A stretch of DNA of 64,000 nucleotides from the NCBI GenBank assembly GCA_937944485.1, contig CALDYU010000013.1:1-64000 (forward strand). Direction: 5' to 3'. A model generated the notes under the pieces. It was not told where the DNA came from, searched no databases, and saw nothing but the letters and a program-made list of their open reading frames with translations. Positions 1 through 10,088 of this stretch are shown here, one piece after another. Position numbers and translations under genes: made by a program. Within the stretch, counting starts at the first letter, position 1. Each line of letters begins with the position of its first letter. This DNA is from an uncultured Flavobacteriaceae bacterium. Lineage in GTDB: Bacteria; Bacteroidota; Bacteroidia; Flavobacteriales; Flavobacteriaceae.

Positions 1-434
1 ACCCAGAATTAGCTGGTGGTGCTTCAAATGGTTCAAGCAATGAACTTGCTGAAATTAGAGAAACTGAGGCTTCTTTATCTGCTAAGTTAGATAACTTACT
101 ACAAGAAGCTGGCATAGATGCGCAACTTATGGAAAGCCTTGGTTCTAGTATCAAAAACTTTGAAGGTGCTGCCAAAGGTATTGCTCCGACAGTTGATGCA
201 ATGGAATCTACACGTAAGTATTCTGATGAAATGGTACAAGCTGCCGCTCAGATGGAATCATTGAACAGTTTATATAAAGTTCAGTTAGAAAGTGCTAGCA
301 AACAGGCTACTGCTAACGAAGAGCAATTACAAAATGCTGCTGCGTTGAAAGAGCAAATGGAGTCTTTAGCTACTAATTTATCTTCATTGAACGGAGTATA
401 TGGTGGTATGTTAACTGCAATGAGTAAAAACTAA
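1..434 (+). CDS. gldL: Gliding motility / T9SS protein GldL, C-terminal part (5' truncated by window edge)
   Basis: Reading frame 3 is open from the window start (PELAGGASNGSSNELAEIRETEASLSAKLDNLLQEAGIDAQLMESLGSS...), followed directly by gldM and gldN. Confidence 0.88.
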   Translation, partial: PELAGGASNGSSNELAEIRETEASLSAKLDNLLQEAGIDAQLMESLGSSIKNFEGAAKGIAPTVDAMESTRKYSDEMVQAAAQMESLNSLYKVQLESASKQATANEEQLQNAAALKEQMESLATNLSSLNGVYGGMLTAMSKN

Positions 435-489
435 TTTAGTTTTAGTTAAATAACCCAAATCAAATAATAATTAAAACGAATTAGAAAAC

Positions 490-2049
490 ATGGCAGGAGG
501 AAAACAGTCACCACGTCAGAAAATGGTAAACCTAATGTATTTGGTTTTCATTTGTATGCTGGCGTTAAATATGAGTAAAGAAGTACTCGCAGCATTCGGT
601 CTTATGAACGAAAAAATGGAGACTTCGAACGTAAAAACTACAGAGAGCAATAACCAGTTCTTAGCGAGTTTAGAAACAAAAGCTTCTGAAGATAAAGTGA
701 AGTATGGTAAGGTTTATGAAAAAGCCAACCAAATAAAGCAATTATCTCAATCATATTTTGATTACCTAGAAGGTCTTAAGAAAGAAATGATGGAAGGTGT
801 TGAAGACCCTAAAGATTATCAAGTAATGGACAAAGCTGATTTCTTAGACACCAAATTTTTCCAAGGAGAGAAATTGGCAGAAGGTGGTCAAGAATTTATG
901 AAGCGTATTAATGATTATCGTTCTCAAGTATCAGGTCTTGTTCCAGCTGGAATGAAAACAACTGTTGAATCTAGATTCGAAGTTGGTGATGCTAATGGTA
1001 AAGTTGAAAAGCGTGATGGTACTAAGCAAGATTGGATTAAGTATCATTATGAAGGTTTCCCTTTAATTGCTTCTTTGACGAAGTTAACCGCGTTACAGTC
1101 TGATATTAAAGCAACTGAAGAAGATGCATTAAAATCAATGTTGGCAGGTAATTTGAGTGAGCAAGTATCTTTGAAAAATTTTGCTACTTCATTGCAAGCT
1201 GCTAAAACGGCTTTCTATACTGGTGAAAAGTACGATGGTAAGATCATTATTAGTAAAACTGATAATTCATCTACACCTGTAAGAGCTGAATTAACTCTTG
1301 ACGGAAGAAAGTTGGCAGAAGGTAGAGACTATAAATTAGAAGCTGGTGGCGTTAAAATGCTAATAGGTTCTGGTGCTGCCGGTGATCATACTATTAAAGG
1401 TAAAATGTTCTTTAAGCAAGATGGCGATGAAATTGAAGTTGATGTAGAAAATACATTCGCAACAATTTCTAAACCTAATGCGGCATTAATCGCTGCAGAT
1501 AAGATGAATGTGGTATATCGTGGTGTAGCGAATCCAATGTCGATTTCTATCCCTGGTATTCCTAATAATAAGGTAAGTGCTTCTGCACCAGGTCTTAAAA
1601 AGATCAATGGTAGTAGTTATGTCATGAACCCAAGAAAAGGAAGAACTGTTAAAATAATGGCTTCTGGTACTTTACCTGATGGTCAACGTATTAGCACACC
1701 TGCAACCTTTAGAATTAAAGATATTCCAAGACCTTCTGGTTCTTTAGCGAAGCAAATAGGTTCTGTAAAGTTGCCACGTAAAAATGTTGAGATTTCTACA
1801 GTTGGTGCGATATTAGAAGACTTTGATTTTGATTTGAATCTAAAAGTAAGTGGATTTAAATTTAAAGTGCCAGGTCAACCTACTGTAAATGTTAAAGGTA
1901 ACCGTTTGAATTCACAGGCTAAATCAGCATTAAAGAGAGCTAAGAGAGGTTCTGCTGTACAGTTCTTTGATATCAATGCGTACATTACCAATAACAAAAC
2001 GTACAAATTAAAGAAAGTATCTCCGGTATATGTGGAGATTACGAACTAA
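490..2049 (+). CDS. gldM: Gliding motility / T9SS protein GldM
   Basis: N-terminus MAGGKQSPRQKMVNLMYLVFICMLALNMSKEVLAAFGLMNEKM is typical of GldM; gldL-gldM-gldN order. Confidence 0.97.
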   Translation: MAGGKQSPRQKMVNLMYLVFICMLALNMSKEVLAAFGLMNEKMETSNVKTTESNNQFLASLETKASEDKVKYGKVYEKANQIKQLSQSYFDYLEGLKKEMMEGVEDPKDYQVMDKADFLDTKFFQGEKLAEGGQEFMKRINDYRSQVSGLVPAGMKTTVESRFEVGDANGKVEKRDGTKQDWIKYHYEGFPLIASLTKLTALQSDIKATEEDALKSMLAGNLSEQVSLKNFATSLQAAKTAFYTGEKYDGKIIISKTDNSSTPVRAELTLDGRKLAEGRDYKLEAGGVKMLIGSGAAGDHTIKGKMFFKQDGDEIEVDVENTFATISKPNAALIAADKMNVVYRGVANPMSISIPGIPNNKVSASAPGLKKINGSSYVMNPRKGRTVKIMASGTLPDGQRISTPATFRIKDIPRPSGSLAKQIGSVKLPRKNVEISTVGAILEDFDFDLNLKVSGFKFKVPGQPTVNVKGNRLNSQAKSALKRAKRGSAVQFFDINAYITNNKTYKLKKVSPVYVEITN

Positions 2050-2062
2050 ATATTAATAAAAG

Positions 2063-2085
2063 CCGAGCGACTTTTGGTCGCTCGG
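2063..2085 (+). other. Intercistronic hairpin between gldM and gldN
   Basis: Perfect 9-bp inverted repeat CCGAGCGAC-ttttg-GTCGCTCGG without a following long T-run. Confidence 0.7.
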
Positions 2086-2106
2086 TAATTTTAAATTGAT
2101 TCAAAC

Positions 2107-3006
2107 ATGAATTGGAAAAATGTTTTACTAATCGGAGCAGTAGCTATGTTACCTGCATCGATCATGGCCCAAGCGAACATTTTGAACGCCAAAAAGCCAG
2201 AAGAAATTGGAGTGAAAACAGAAGCTCAAAAAGCCCTTGATAATGATACTCCTTTGGCTTATGGTTATGTAGATGATAGAGATATTCTTTGGTCTAAAAC
2301 CGTATGGGAAACTATCGATTTAGATGAACGTGTTAATTTCCCTTTATACTATCCTACAGATACTATTGATATAGGATCTGACCGTAGATCATTATTTCAT
2401 GTACTTATGAAAAATGTGAGAAACGGTAAGTTAGAGGCTTATGCTGATTCATATTTTACTGAGAAGCGAAAGTTTGAAGATTTAGCCGCAACCTTAAAAA
2501 AAGTAGATACTTTAGAATATGGTTACGATGAAATCAATGCCGGTGAGGCGCTTTCTGCTGAAAATGTAGTAGAACGTGAATTAGGTGCTGCTGATATTGA
2601 GGAATATCGTATTAAAGGAATGTGGTATTTTGATAAGCGTCAAGGTGAATTAAAATATCGATTATTAGGTATTGCTCCTAGAGCTCCTGATGTGAATTTT
2701 ATTGATGATGAATCTATGGATCTTGCCGATAGTAAGGTCGATTTGTTTTGGATTTGGTATCCAGATGCTCGACAAATACTTCATGAGGCAAAGGTATTTA
2801 ACCAACGTAATTCTGCGCAACCGATATCTTTTGATATGCTATTAAATGCAAGAAGGTTCAACGGAGTTATTTATAGAGAAGATAATGTTCATGGTGATCG
2901 TAAAGTTAATGACTATGTAGCTGATAACGCATTGTTTCAATTGTTAGAAGCAAAACGTATTAAAGAAGTTATTCGCGATAGAGAACAAGATATGTGGAGT
3001 TATTAA
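2107..3006 (+). CDS. gldN: Gliding motility / T9SS protein GldN
   Basis: 299 aa with signal peptide; position after gldM; GldN-like sequence (DDRDILWSKTVWETIDLDERVNFPLYYP). Confidence 0.95.
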   Translation: MNWKNVLLIGAVAMLPASIMAQANILNAKKPEEIGVKTEAQKALDNDTPLAYGYVDDRDILWSKTVWETIDLDERVNFPLYYPTDTIDIGSDRRSLFHVLMKNVRNGKLEAYADSYFTEKRKFEDLAATLKKVDTLEYGYDEINAGEALSAENVVERELGAADIEEYRIKGMWYFDKRQGELKYRLLGIAPRAPDVNFIDDESMDLADSKVDLFWIWYPDARQILHEAKVFNQRNSAQPISFDMLLNARRFNGVIYREDNVHGDRKVNDYVADNALFQLLEAKRIKEVIRDREQDMWSY

Positions 3007-3108
3007 TGAGAATCCAAATGTATATTTGGTAATTCGAATTACTCCGATGCATATTAGAATTTGCTCAAACATTCAATAAAACAATTGAATTCCAATTCAA
3101 ACATATAA

Positions 3109-3141
3109 AAATCCCCAACAGTTACGTTGGGGATTTTTTTT
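3109..3141 (+). terminator. Rho-independent terminator of the gld operon
   Basis: AATCCCCAAC-agtta-cGTTGGGGATT followed by T-run. Confidence 0.88.
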
Positions 3142-3177
3142 GTCCCAAAGTTTCAATACCCGTTGTATCTTAGCTTT

Positions 3178-4242
3178 ATGTTAGATTATCTGGTAGTCGG
3201 TTTGGGTATCGCTGGGGTATCCATTTGTGAAGAATTAGAGAAAAAGAAAAAGTCTTACAGGGTAATTAACGACGTCTCTCAGGTCGCAACATTGGTTGCA
3301 GGGGGTTTGTATAATCCAGTAATTTTAAAGCGATTTACACTAGCTTGGAAAGCAGAAGAGCAACTGAAAATTGCCATTCCGTTTTACAAATCGTTGGAAC
3401 AAAAACTAAACGTACAGTTAGATTATAAACTTCCAATATTCCGCAGATTTGCTTCAATAGAAGAGCAAAATTTATGGTTTGAAGCCTCTGATAAAGCGGG
3501 CTTAAGTGCCTTTTTATCTCCTAAACTTCTTAAAAATCATAATCCTTATATAAATGCGCCATACGGATATGGCCAGGTGCTACATACAGGTAGAATAGAC
3601 ACGGCATTGCTGTTAAAGTCGTATGAGTCACGATTAGTTTCTGAAAATAAGCTGCTATCAGAAACTTTTGATTATAATTTGCTGAATATCCATAGAGAAT
3701 ATATTACGTATCAAGGATTAACAGTTAAAAAAATCATTTTTTCAGAGGGTTTTAGCATGAAAAAGAACCCATTCTTCAAGTATTTGCCATTAACAAGCAC
3801 TAAAGGGGAATATCTGACAGTTAAAGCACCAGAATTACGTGAATCGAATGCCATTAAATCGTCTATTTTTTTAATTCCATGGGAAAAAGATGTATATCGC
3901 GTAGGCGCTACCTATAAATGGAAAGATATTTCTAACCAGCCAACGGAAGCATCAAAAACAGAACTCCTTCAAAAATTAGATTCCATCTTAAAATGCGACT
4001 ATGAAGTCATAGATCAAGTTGCCGGTATTCGACCAACAGTGGTAGATAGACGACCTTTGGTCGGCGAACATCCTGTTTACAAAAATGTATTTGCACTAAA
4101 CGGATTGGGATCAAGAGGCGTATTAATTGCTCCATTTGCATCAATACAGTTAATTAATTACATAGAGCAGAATGGCGATATTGACGTTGAAATGAACATA
4201 CATCGTTTTACTGAGAAATATTTTAAGGGTTTGCACCCTTGA
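3178..4242 (+). CDS. FAD-dependent oxidoreductase (DAO family)
   Basis: MLDYLVVGLGIAGVSICEELE Rossmann motif; the ORF-track start at 3127 overlaps the terminator, so ATG at 3178 is preferred. Confidence 0.85.
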   Translation: MLDYLVVGLGIAGVSICEELEKKKKSYRVINDVSQVATLVAGGLYNPVILKRFTLAWKAEEQLKIAIPFYKSLEQKLNVQLDYKLPIFRRFASIEEQNLWFEASDKAGLSAFLSPKLLKNHNPYINAPYGYGQVLHTGRIDTALLLKSYESRLVSENKLLSETFDYNLLNIHREYITYQGLTVKKIIFSEGFSMKKNPFFKYLPLTSTKGEYLTVKAPELRESNAIKSSIFLIPWEKDVYRVGATYKWKDISNQPTEASKTELLQKLDSILKCDYEVIDQVAGIRPTVVDRRPLVGEHPVYKNVFALNGLGSRGVLIAPFASIQLINYIEQNGDIDVEMNIHRFTEKYFKGLHP

Positions 4243-4612
4243 TATCTGGGTCGTAGGTAAAAAAGAAATTAATCCAAATATTTCGTGACAATCGAATTAT
4301 TATTGGCATAAAAATGACCATGGTAATTACTATAGCGATAAACGCATTAATAAGGCTAGTACCTAGCCATAACCTGGAAATGACGAAGGCGGCCAATGCG
4401 AAAGCAATTCCTACGCCATAACTGACATACATGGCGCCATAAAAAAATGATGGTTCAATTTTATATTTAGTACTACAATTTGAGCAGCGTGCATGCATTT
4501 TTAATAAATGGCCTAGTTTAAAAGGGTTCTTGTCTTTATACATACTTTGGGCATGGCATTTAGGGCAACTTCCTGTTAAAATGCTGTATAATTTATTTCC
4601 TTTTTTTAACAT
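4223..4612 (-). CDS. DUF983 family protein
   Basis: CPKCHAQSMYKDKNPFKLGHLLKMHARCSNCSTKYKIEPSFFYGAMYVSYG, zinc-ribbon-like Cys pairs plus TM segments. Confidence 0.85.
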   Translation of the reverse strand: MLKKGNKLYSILTGSCPKCHAQSMYKDKNPFKLGHLLKMHARCSNCSTKYKIEPSFFYGAMYVSYGVGIAFALAAFVISRLWLGTSLINAFIAIVITMVIFMPIIIRLSRNIWINFFFTYDPDIKGANP

Positions 4613-4781
4613 TTGCAGAATCTTTTCTCAAAGGTATTTATTCACTGCTGATGTGAAGTAATTTTCCATCAAAATAATTGATATTTACATTGTGAAAAGG
4701 AATTAGTCGCTTTAAGGGGACTATTCCAAATATTTGATCCAAATAGAAGCACCAAAATAATTACCAACTAAAAAAAAGTAA

Positions 4782-6692
4782 ATGCTAAACATACATAATT
4801 TATCAGTTTCATTTGGGGGAGAATATCTTTTCGAAGAAATTTCTTTCCGATTAAACGGAGGTGATCGTGTGGGTTTAATTGGCAAAAACGGAGCAGGAAA
4901 ATCTACTTTATTGAAGTTGCTAACGAAAGACATGCCGTATGATTCTGGAACAATAGCAACAGAGAAAGATGTTAAAATAGGTTTTTTGCGGCAAGATATT
5001 GATTTCGAACAAGGAAGAACAGTTCTTGAAGAAGCCTATCAAGCTTTTGTTGAAATCAAAGAATTAGAATTAAAGTTAGAAACTATAAATACCCAACTAG
5101 CAGAACGCACAGATTATGAAAGTGATAGTTACAATCAGCTCATCGTTGATTTAAGTGATATCACACAACATTATGAGATTTTAGGAGGGTACAATTACGA
5201 AGGTGAAACAGAGAAGATATTGCAAGGCCTTGGTTTCAAACGTACAGATTTTAATAAAAAAACCGATACTTTTTCAGGAGGATGGCGCATGCGTATCGAA
5301 TTAGCGAAGTTATTACTTCAAAGTAACGACGTACTTTTACTAGATGAGCCTACGAATCATTTAGATATAGAATCTATTATTTGGCTTGAAAATTTTCTTA
5401 CCAATTATTCTGGTGCTGTTGTCATTGTGTCGCATGACAAAATGTTTTTAGATAATGTGACCAACAGAACTATTGAGATTTCATTAGGCAGAATATATGA
5501 TTATAACAAACCGTATTCGAAGTATTTAGTGTTGCGTAGTGAGATGAAGCAGCAGCAACTGAATGCTCAAAAAAATCAAGATAAAGAAATTCAGCAGGCA
5601 GAACGGTTGATCGAAAAATTTCGAGCTAAATCAACCAAAGCATCTATGGCACAATCGCTCATAAAGAAATTAGATAAAATGGAGCGAATTGAAGTAGATC
5701 AAGATGATAATAGTGTCATGAGTCTTCGATTTCCTATATCAATTACCCCCGGTAAAGTGGTGACTGAAATAGAAGGTTTATCTAAAAGTTATGGTGAAAA
5801 CCATGTGCTAGATAATCTTAATTTACTTATTGAACGCAATAGCAAAACAGCTTTTGTAGGGCAGAATGGTCAAGGAAAATCAACTTTGGCTAAAATAATG
5901 GTAGGGGAAATAGAGTATGAAGGAACATTGAAGTTGGGGCATAATGTAGAAATCGGCTATTTTGCTCAAAATCAAGCAGAATATCTTGATGGAAATAAAA
6001 CTGTTCTTGATACGATGATCGATGCCGCCAATGAAAAAAATAGAAGTAAAGTCCGAGATATTTTAGGTTCTTTTCTATTCAGAGGCGATGAAGTGGAAAA
6101 ATTTGTTAAAGTACTTTCTGGGGGAGAACGAAATAGACTAGCATTAGCTAAGATGCTACTGCAGCCTTTTAATGTATTGGTTATGGATGAGCCAACGAAC
6201 CATCTAGATATAAAGTCTAAAAATGTTTTAAAACAAGCCTTAAATAGTTTTGAAGGCACTTTGATACTAGTGTCACACGATCGCGATTTTTTACAAGGCT
6301 TAACAAATAAAGTATACGAATTTAAAGATCGAAAGATTAAAGAATATTTAGGTGATATTGAATATTATCTAGAACAACGCAAAGCACAAGATTTTAGGGC
6401 TATTGAAAAAAAGAATGAAATTAAAATAACTAAAGAAAAGCCCAATAAAGCAAAAAATAGCTTTCAAGACCAAAAGAAACTAAAGTCTCTTAAAAATAAA
6501 CTAAGCACTATTGAAAGTAAAATAGCAACACAAGAGAAAGAAATTGCGGAAATAGATCATCAATTACTGATGAATTATGACAAAACTATCGCGGAAGATA
6601 ATTTTTTCGAGAACTATAAAAATAAGAAGGCAAGGTTAGAAAAACTAATGAAAAATTGGGAGCAACTTAGTCTTAAACTTGATGAATCTTAA
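4782..6692 (+). CDS. ABC-F family ATP-binding protein (two ABC domains)
   Basis: Two Walker A motifs (GKNGAGKSTLL, GQNGQGKSTLA), two signature motifs (FSGGWRMRIELAKLL, LSGGERNRLALAKMLL), C-terminal coiled coil. Confidence 0.96.
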   Translation: MLNIHNLSVSFGGEYLFEEISFRLNGGDRVGLIGKNGAGKSTLLKLLTKDMPYDSGTIATEKDVKIGFLRQDIDFEQGRTVLEEAYQAFVEIKELELKLETINTQLAERTDYESDSYNQLIVDLSDITQHYEILGGYNYEGETEKILQGLGFKRTDFNKKTDTFSGGWRMRIELAKLLLQSNDVLLLDEPTNHLDIESIIWLENFLTNYSGAVVIVSHDKMFLDNVTNRTIEISLGRIYDYNKPYSKYLVLRSEMKQQQLNAQKNQDKEIQQAERLIEKFRAKSTKASMAQSLIKKLDKMERIEVDQDDNSVMSLRFPISITPGKVVTEIEGLSKSYGENHVLDNLNLLIERNSKTAFVGQNGQGKSTLAKIMVGEIEYEGTLKLGHNVEIGYFAQNQAEYLDGNKTVLDTMIDAANEKNRSKVRDILGSFLFRGDEVEKFVKVLSGGERNRLALAKMLLQPFNVLVMDEPTNHLDIKSKNVLKQALNSFEGTLILVSHDRDFLQGLTNKVYEFKDRKIKEYLGDIEYYLEQRKAQDFRAIEKKNEIKITKEKPNKAKNSFQDQKKLKSLKNKLSTIESKIATQEKEIAEIDHQLLMNYDKTIAEDNFFENYKNKKARLEKLMKNWEQLSLKLDES

Positions 6693-6851
6693 CAATGTGA
6701 AGATATGTTGTTACAACACTTTTTAGGCTTTTCACAACAAAATAGATCATCTACTAGGCAGTTTATCGATAATTTTTGCAATATAGCAGCAAATTCATAG
6801 TTATTTGTAAGATAATTCTTATGTAAATATTATTTACGATCATTCAAACAT

Positions 6852-7742
6852 ATGTCTAGAATAGTCTTAATGTTCTTTTTGTTTTTAACCTGTACTGTAC
6901 TTTCGGCAAAAATACCTGATGCTGAAAGACAAGTCCTTTTAGATCTTTATGAAAGTACCGATGGTCATAGGTGGTTTAAAACATGGAATAAATCGAAACC
7001 AGTATCAACATGGTTTGGTATTACCGTAAAACGCAACAGAGTAGTTGCTATCAATTTAATGAATAACAACTTGCAAGGTACTATACCTGAATCAATAGGT
7101 GATTTAAGTCAGTTGAAATTTCTTAATCTTGCTTTTAACCACCTTCATGGTCAATTGCCTGAAAGCATTGCGGAGTTAAAAGAACTAGAAGTCTTACGTT
7201 TAGGAAAAAATAGACTTTCGGGTAGTATTCCGGCGGTTTTCGGTAGTTTAAACAAGTTATCAGTTTTAGATCTTTTTTCGAACGAAATTTCGGGTATGAT
7301 ACCTAAAAATATTGGTATGGCTCAAAAATTAAAGGTGATCTCTATTTCAAACAATCATATTAGTGGTCGTATACCTCAAGAAATAAGTACACTAAAGCAA
7401 TTAGAAAGGCTAGAATTGGCAGATAATAATGTGTTTGGAGACGTACCTAAAGAATTGGGTCAGCTTTCCAATTTAAAGATGTTGGTTATTTCAGAAAATA
7501 GACTTTCAGGTGAATTTCCGGCTACAGTATTTTCATTACCTAATTTAGAAGTACTGCAGTTGCAGAAAAACGCTTTTGATAAAGAGCATTTGAAAAATAA
7601 CTTTCCAACACAAACAGATTTGGCCATATTTGATTTTGATGATCCAGAAGAGGCTGCTTTCAAAAGAAATTTTGAAGATATATATAAAACTGGTGACACT
7701 AGAATGGCTGATACGAAGTTTGAAGATGATGGCGATAATTAG
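6852..7742 (+). CDS. Secreted leucine-rich repeat protein 1 (plant-type LxGxIP repeats)
   Basis: Signal peptide, LRR-NT-like DLYESTDGHRWFKTWNKSKPVSTWFGI, about 8 LRRs, C-terminus TRMADTKFEDDGDN. Confidence 0.9.
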   Translation: MSRIVLMFFLFLTCTVLSAKIPDAERQVLLDLYESTDGHRWFKTWNKSKPVSTWFGITVKRNRVVAINLMNNNLQGTIPESIGDLSQLKFLNLAFNHLHGQLPESIAELKELEVLRLGKNRLSGSIPAVFGSLNKLSVLDLFSNEISGMIPKNIGMAQKLKVISISNNHISGRIPQEISTLKQLERLELADNNVFGDVPKELGQLSNLKMLVISENRLSGEFPATVFSLPNLEVLQLQKNAFDKEHLKNNFPTQTDLAIFDFDDPEEAAFKRNFEDIYKTGDTRMADTKFEDDGDN

Positions 7743-7750
7743 GTGGCTTT

Positions 7751-8659
7751 ATGAATTTAGAAAATCCAAATAAACGAATACAACTTTTGCTTCTTAGCAT
7801 CTTGCTTACGATGGCATTCATACATTTAGTAAGTGCTCAGATACCATCAGAAGAAAAAGAAGCCCTCATTAGTTTCTACGAGAAGATGGGTGGTGAGCGA
7901 TGGGAGAATTCATGGAATTTAGAAGAAAGTGAGCATACTTGGTTTGGCGTGAAAATAGTTGATAACCATGTTGTGGAAATTAATCTTTTTAGAAACAATG
8001 TTCAGGGTGTATTGCCCGAAAGTATTTCAGAATTAAAGTATTTGACGCATTTAAATTTAGCTTTCAATGGTGTGACAGGAGTTTTGCCTAGTAGTTTAAC
8101 ACAACTATCATTTTTAAAAGTTTTAAAACTTGAAATGAATAGGCTAAAGGGAGAGCTGCCAGAAGATATTGGCAATCTTCGAAATTTAGAAGAACTAATA
8201 CTATTTAATAATTTTATTACAGGAGGTATTCCAGAAAGTATGGGCACCTTGAAAAAACTTCGAATTTTAAATTTGTCAAGTAATAACTTGAGCGGCCCTA
8301 TTCCTAGCTCTATAGGCAAACTAGATAAATTAGAAAATCTAGGTTTATTTGAAAATGATTTAGGAGGCAATATACCTGTTGAATTGGGGAAGCTTTCGAG
8401 CCTACAAGAACTTGTGTTAGCAAATAATCAATTAGGTGGTGATATACCTATAGAGTTTGGCCAATTAACTAGTCTTAGAGTTTTGCAAATTCAAAATAAT
8501 AATTTTAAATCTTTAGAAAATCTAAATCGTCTCAACACAAAAGAGCTTCTGGCTTTTGATCACGATAAAGAAGGTTATAATCTTGATCTTGGTAACCTCA
8601 AAAAGGATAAGTCTAGAATGGCGGATACTAAATTTGAAGATGATGATGACAATAAGTAA
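7751..8659 (+). CDS. Secreted leucine-rich repeat protein 2
   Basis: Same architecture as 6852..7742; C-terminus SRMADTKFEDDDDNK. Confidence 0.9.
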   Translation: MNLENPNKRIQLLLLSILLTMAFIHLVSAQIPSEEKEALISFYEKMGGERWENSWNLEESEHTWFGVKIVDNHVVEINLFRNNVQGVLPESISELKYLTHLNLAFNGVTGVLPSSLTQLSFLKVLKLEMNRLKGELPEDIGNLRNLEELILFNNFITGGIPESMGTLKKLRILNLSSNNLSGPIPSSIGKLDKLENLGLFENDLGGNIPVELGKLSSLQELVLANNQLGGDIPIEFGQLTSLRVLQIQNNNFKSLENLNRLNTKELLAFDHDKEGYNLDLGNLKKDKSRMADTKFEDDDDNK

Positions 8660-8877
8660 GAGATTTAAAATAAAAGGATGTTTTTTGTCTCAATCGTCTG
8701 GTTTTTAAAGAGCGTTTTCATCTTCTGATTAGATATTAGCATCTTTTTTAGATCTGATATATCATAAAATCTATATTTTAACGTTAGTGCAATACTATGT
8801 ATATGATGTTTCCCCCATTATATGATGAAGCATGAAATACGTACAATAATTATGACAAGAAAAAAAATAACAATTGT

Positions 8878-9768
8878 ATGAGACGTATATTACTAGTATG
8901 TAATCTTTTAATAGGTGTTTTCTTTGTGACTGCCGCGACTGCACAAATTAGTAAAGCAGAGAAAAAAGCATTGGTTGATTTGTATAGTTCGACCTCTGGA
9001 GATTCGTGGAAGCATTCTTGGGATTTGCAATCATCGCCAAACAGTTGGTATGGTGTTACGATTAAAGAAGACCAAGTGGTCTCATTAAATTTGCACCATA
9101 ATAACTTAGAAGGAACCATCCCTGAAAGTATTAAAAACTTAAAACACTTAAAGAAGCTAAATCTTGCATTTAATAAAATTACTGGTGAAATACCTTATCA
9201 ATTGGTTGAGCTAACTAAATTGAGGGTTTTAAATCTTGAAATGAATCGTCTTAAAGGTATAATTCCAATTAATATAGGGCAACTTATAGAATTGAAAGAA
9301 TTGACTTTGTTCAACAATATGTTAGAGGGTAACATTCCTGAAAGCCTTGGTAATGCTCGAAAAATCAAAACTTTAAATTTATCTAGTAATTTTTTAAGTG
9401 GAGACTTGCCTAAATCATTAGAAAATTTAGTTAACCTTGAGAGTTTAGAACTTTTCGGAAATAAGTTCTCAGGTGAAATAGAGGTAGACTTAGGTAAATT
9501 AAAAAAACTAACACAGTTGGTGCTTGCCTATAATGAGTTTAAAGGGGCTGTGCCAATTAACCTTCAAAATTTAAGATCATTAGAATTTTTGCAATTGCAA
9601 GGAAATCAGTTTGACTCATTTGTAGGTCTTCAAAATATCAAAAGCCTTGGTTTAGCAACATTTGATAGTGATAATACGGTATTAAATAAAAAATATAATA
9701 CACCTAACTGGAAAGTTGATGATTCTCGAATGGCAGACACCAAATTTGAAGATGATAATGACAATTAG
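8878..9768 (+). CDS. Secreted leucine-rich repeat protein 3
   Basis: Same architecture; C-terminus SRMADTKFEDDNDN. Confidence 0.9.
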   Translation: MRRILLVCNLLIGVFFVTAATAQISKAEKKALVDLYSSTSGDSWKHSWDLQSSPNSWYGVTIKEDQVVSLNLHHNNLEGTIPESIKNLKHLKKLNLAFNKITGEIPYQLVELTKLRVLNLEMNRLKGIIPINIGQLIELKELTLFNNMLEGNIPESLGNARKIKTLNLSSNFLSGDLPKSLENLVNLESLELFGNKFSGEIEVDLGKLKKLTQLVLAYNEFKGAVPINLQNLRSLEFLQLQGNQFDSFVGLQNIKSLGLATFDSDNTVLNKKYNTPNWKVDDSRMADTKFEDDNDN

Positions 9769-9791
9769 CAACTAATTATTAAAACATTGAT

Positions 9792-9825
9792 AAAAGGGAA
9801 ACAATAGAATTGTTTCCCTTTTTTG
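9792..9825 (+). terminator. Rho-independent terminator after LRR gene 3
   Basis: 13-bp stem AAAAGGGAAACAA-tagaa-TTGTTTCCCTTTT plus T-run. Confidence 0.85.
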
Positions 9826-9855
9826 TTCTTGAATCTTTTTGGCTATATTGATGAG

Positions 9856-10038
9856 GTGTATGAGCATTTATTTCAATGTCCTTATTGTTGGGAAACCATT
9901 TCTATGTTACTTGATACTTCTATAGCAAATCAAAGTTATGTTGAAGATTGCGAAGTGTGTTGCAATCCTATTGAAATTAATAGTCAATTTTTAGAAGGTC
10001 ATTTGATTAAATTTGAGGGCAATAGTTTAGAACAATAA
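9856..10038 (+). CDS. CPXCG-motif small cysteine-rich protein
   Basis: QCPYCWETISMLLDTS...YVEDCEVCCNPIEI; GTG start at 9856 (MYEHLFQCPYCW) preferred because the tracked start at 9823 lies in the terminator. Confidence 0.8.
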   Translation: MYEHLFQCPYCWETISMLLDTSIANQSYVEDCEVCCNPIEINSQFLEGHLIKFEGNSLEQ

Positions 10039-10088
10039 GTGTTTTGTCATACAATTTAATAATGCCAATGCTACTTTAAACACTATCA

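Noticed and set aside
4782-6692. ABC-F gene as an antibiotic-resistance determinant
   Set aside because: Architecture fits housekeeping ABC-F proteins; no resistance-specific signature can be read from sequence alone.
8002-8370. 122-aa ORF antisense to LRR gene 2
   Set aside because: Its repetitive look is the complement of the LRR periodicity.
6852-9768. Tandem LRR genes as a diversity-generating or phase-variable locus
   Set aside because: No reverse transcriptase, template repeat or invertase nearby; the copies are too diverged for recent recombination.
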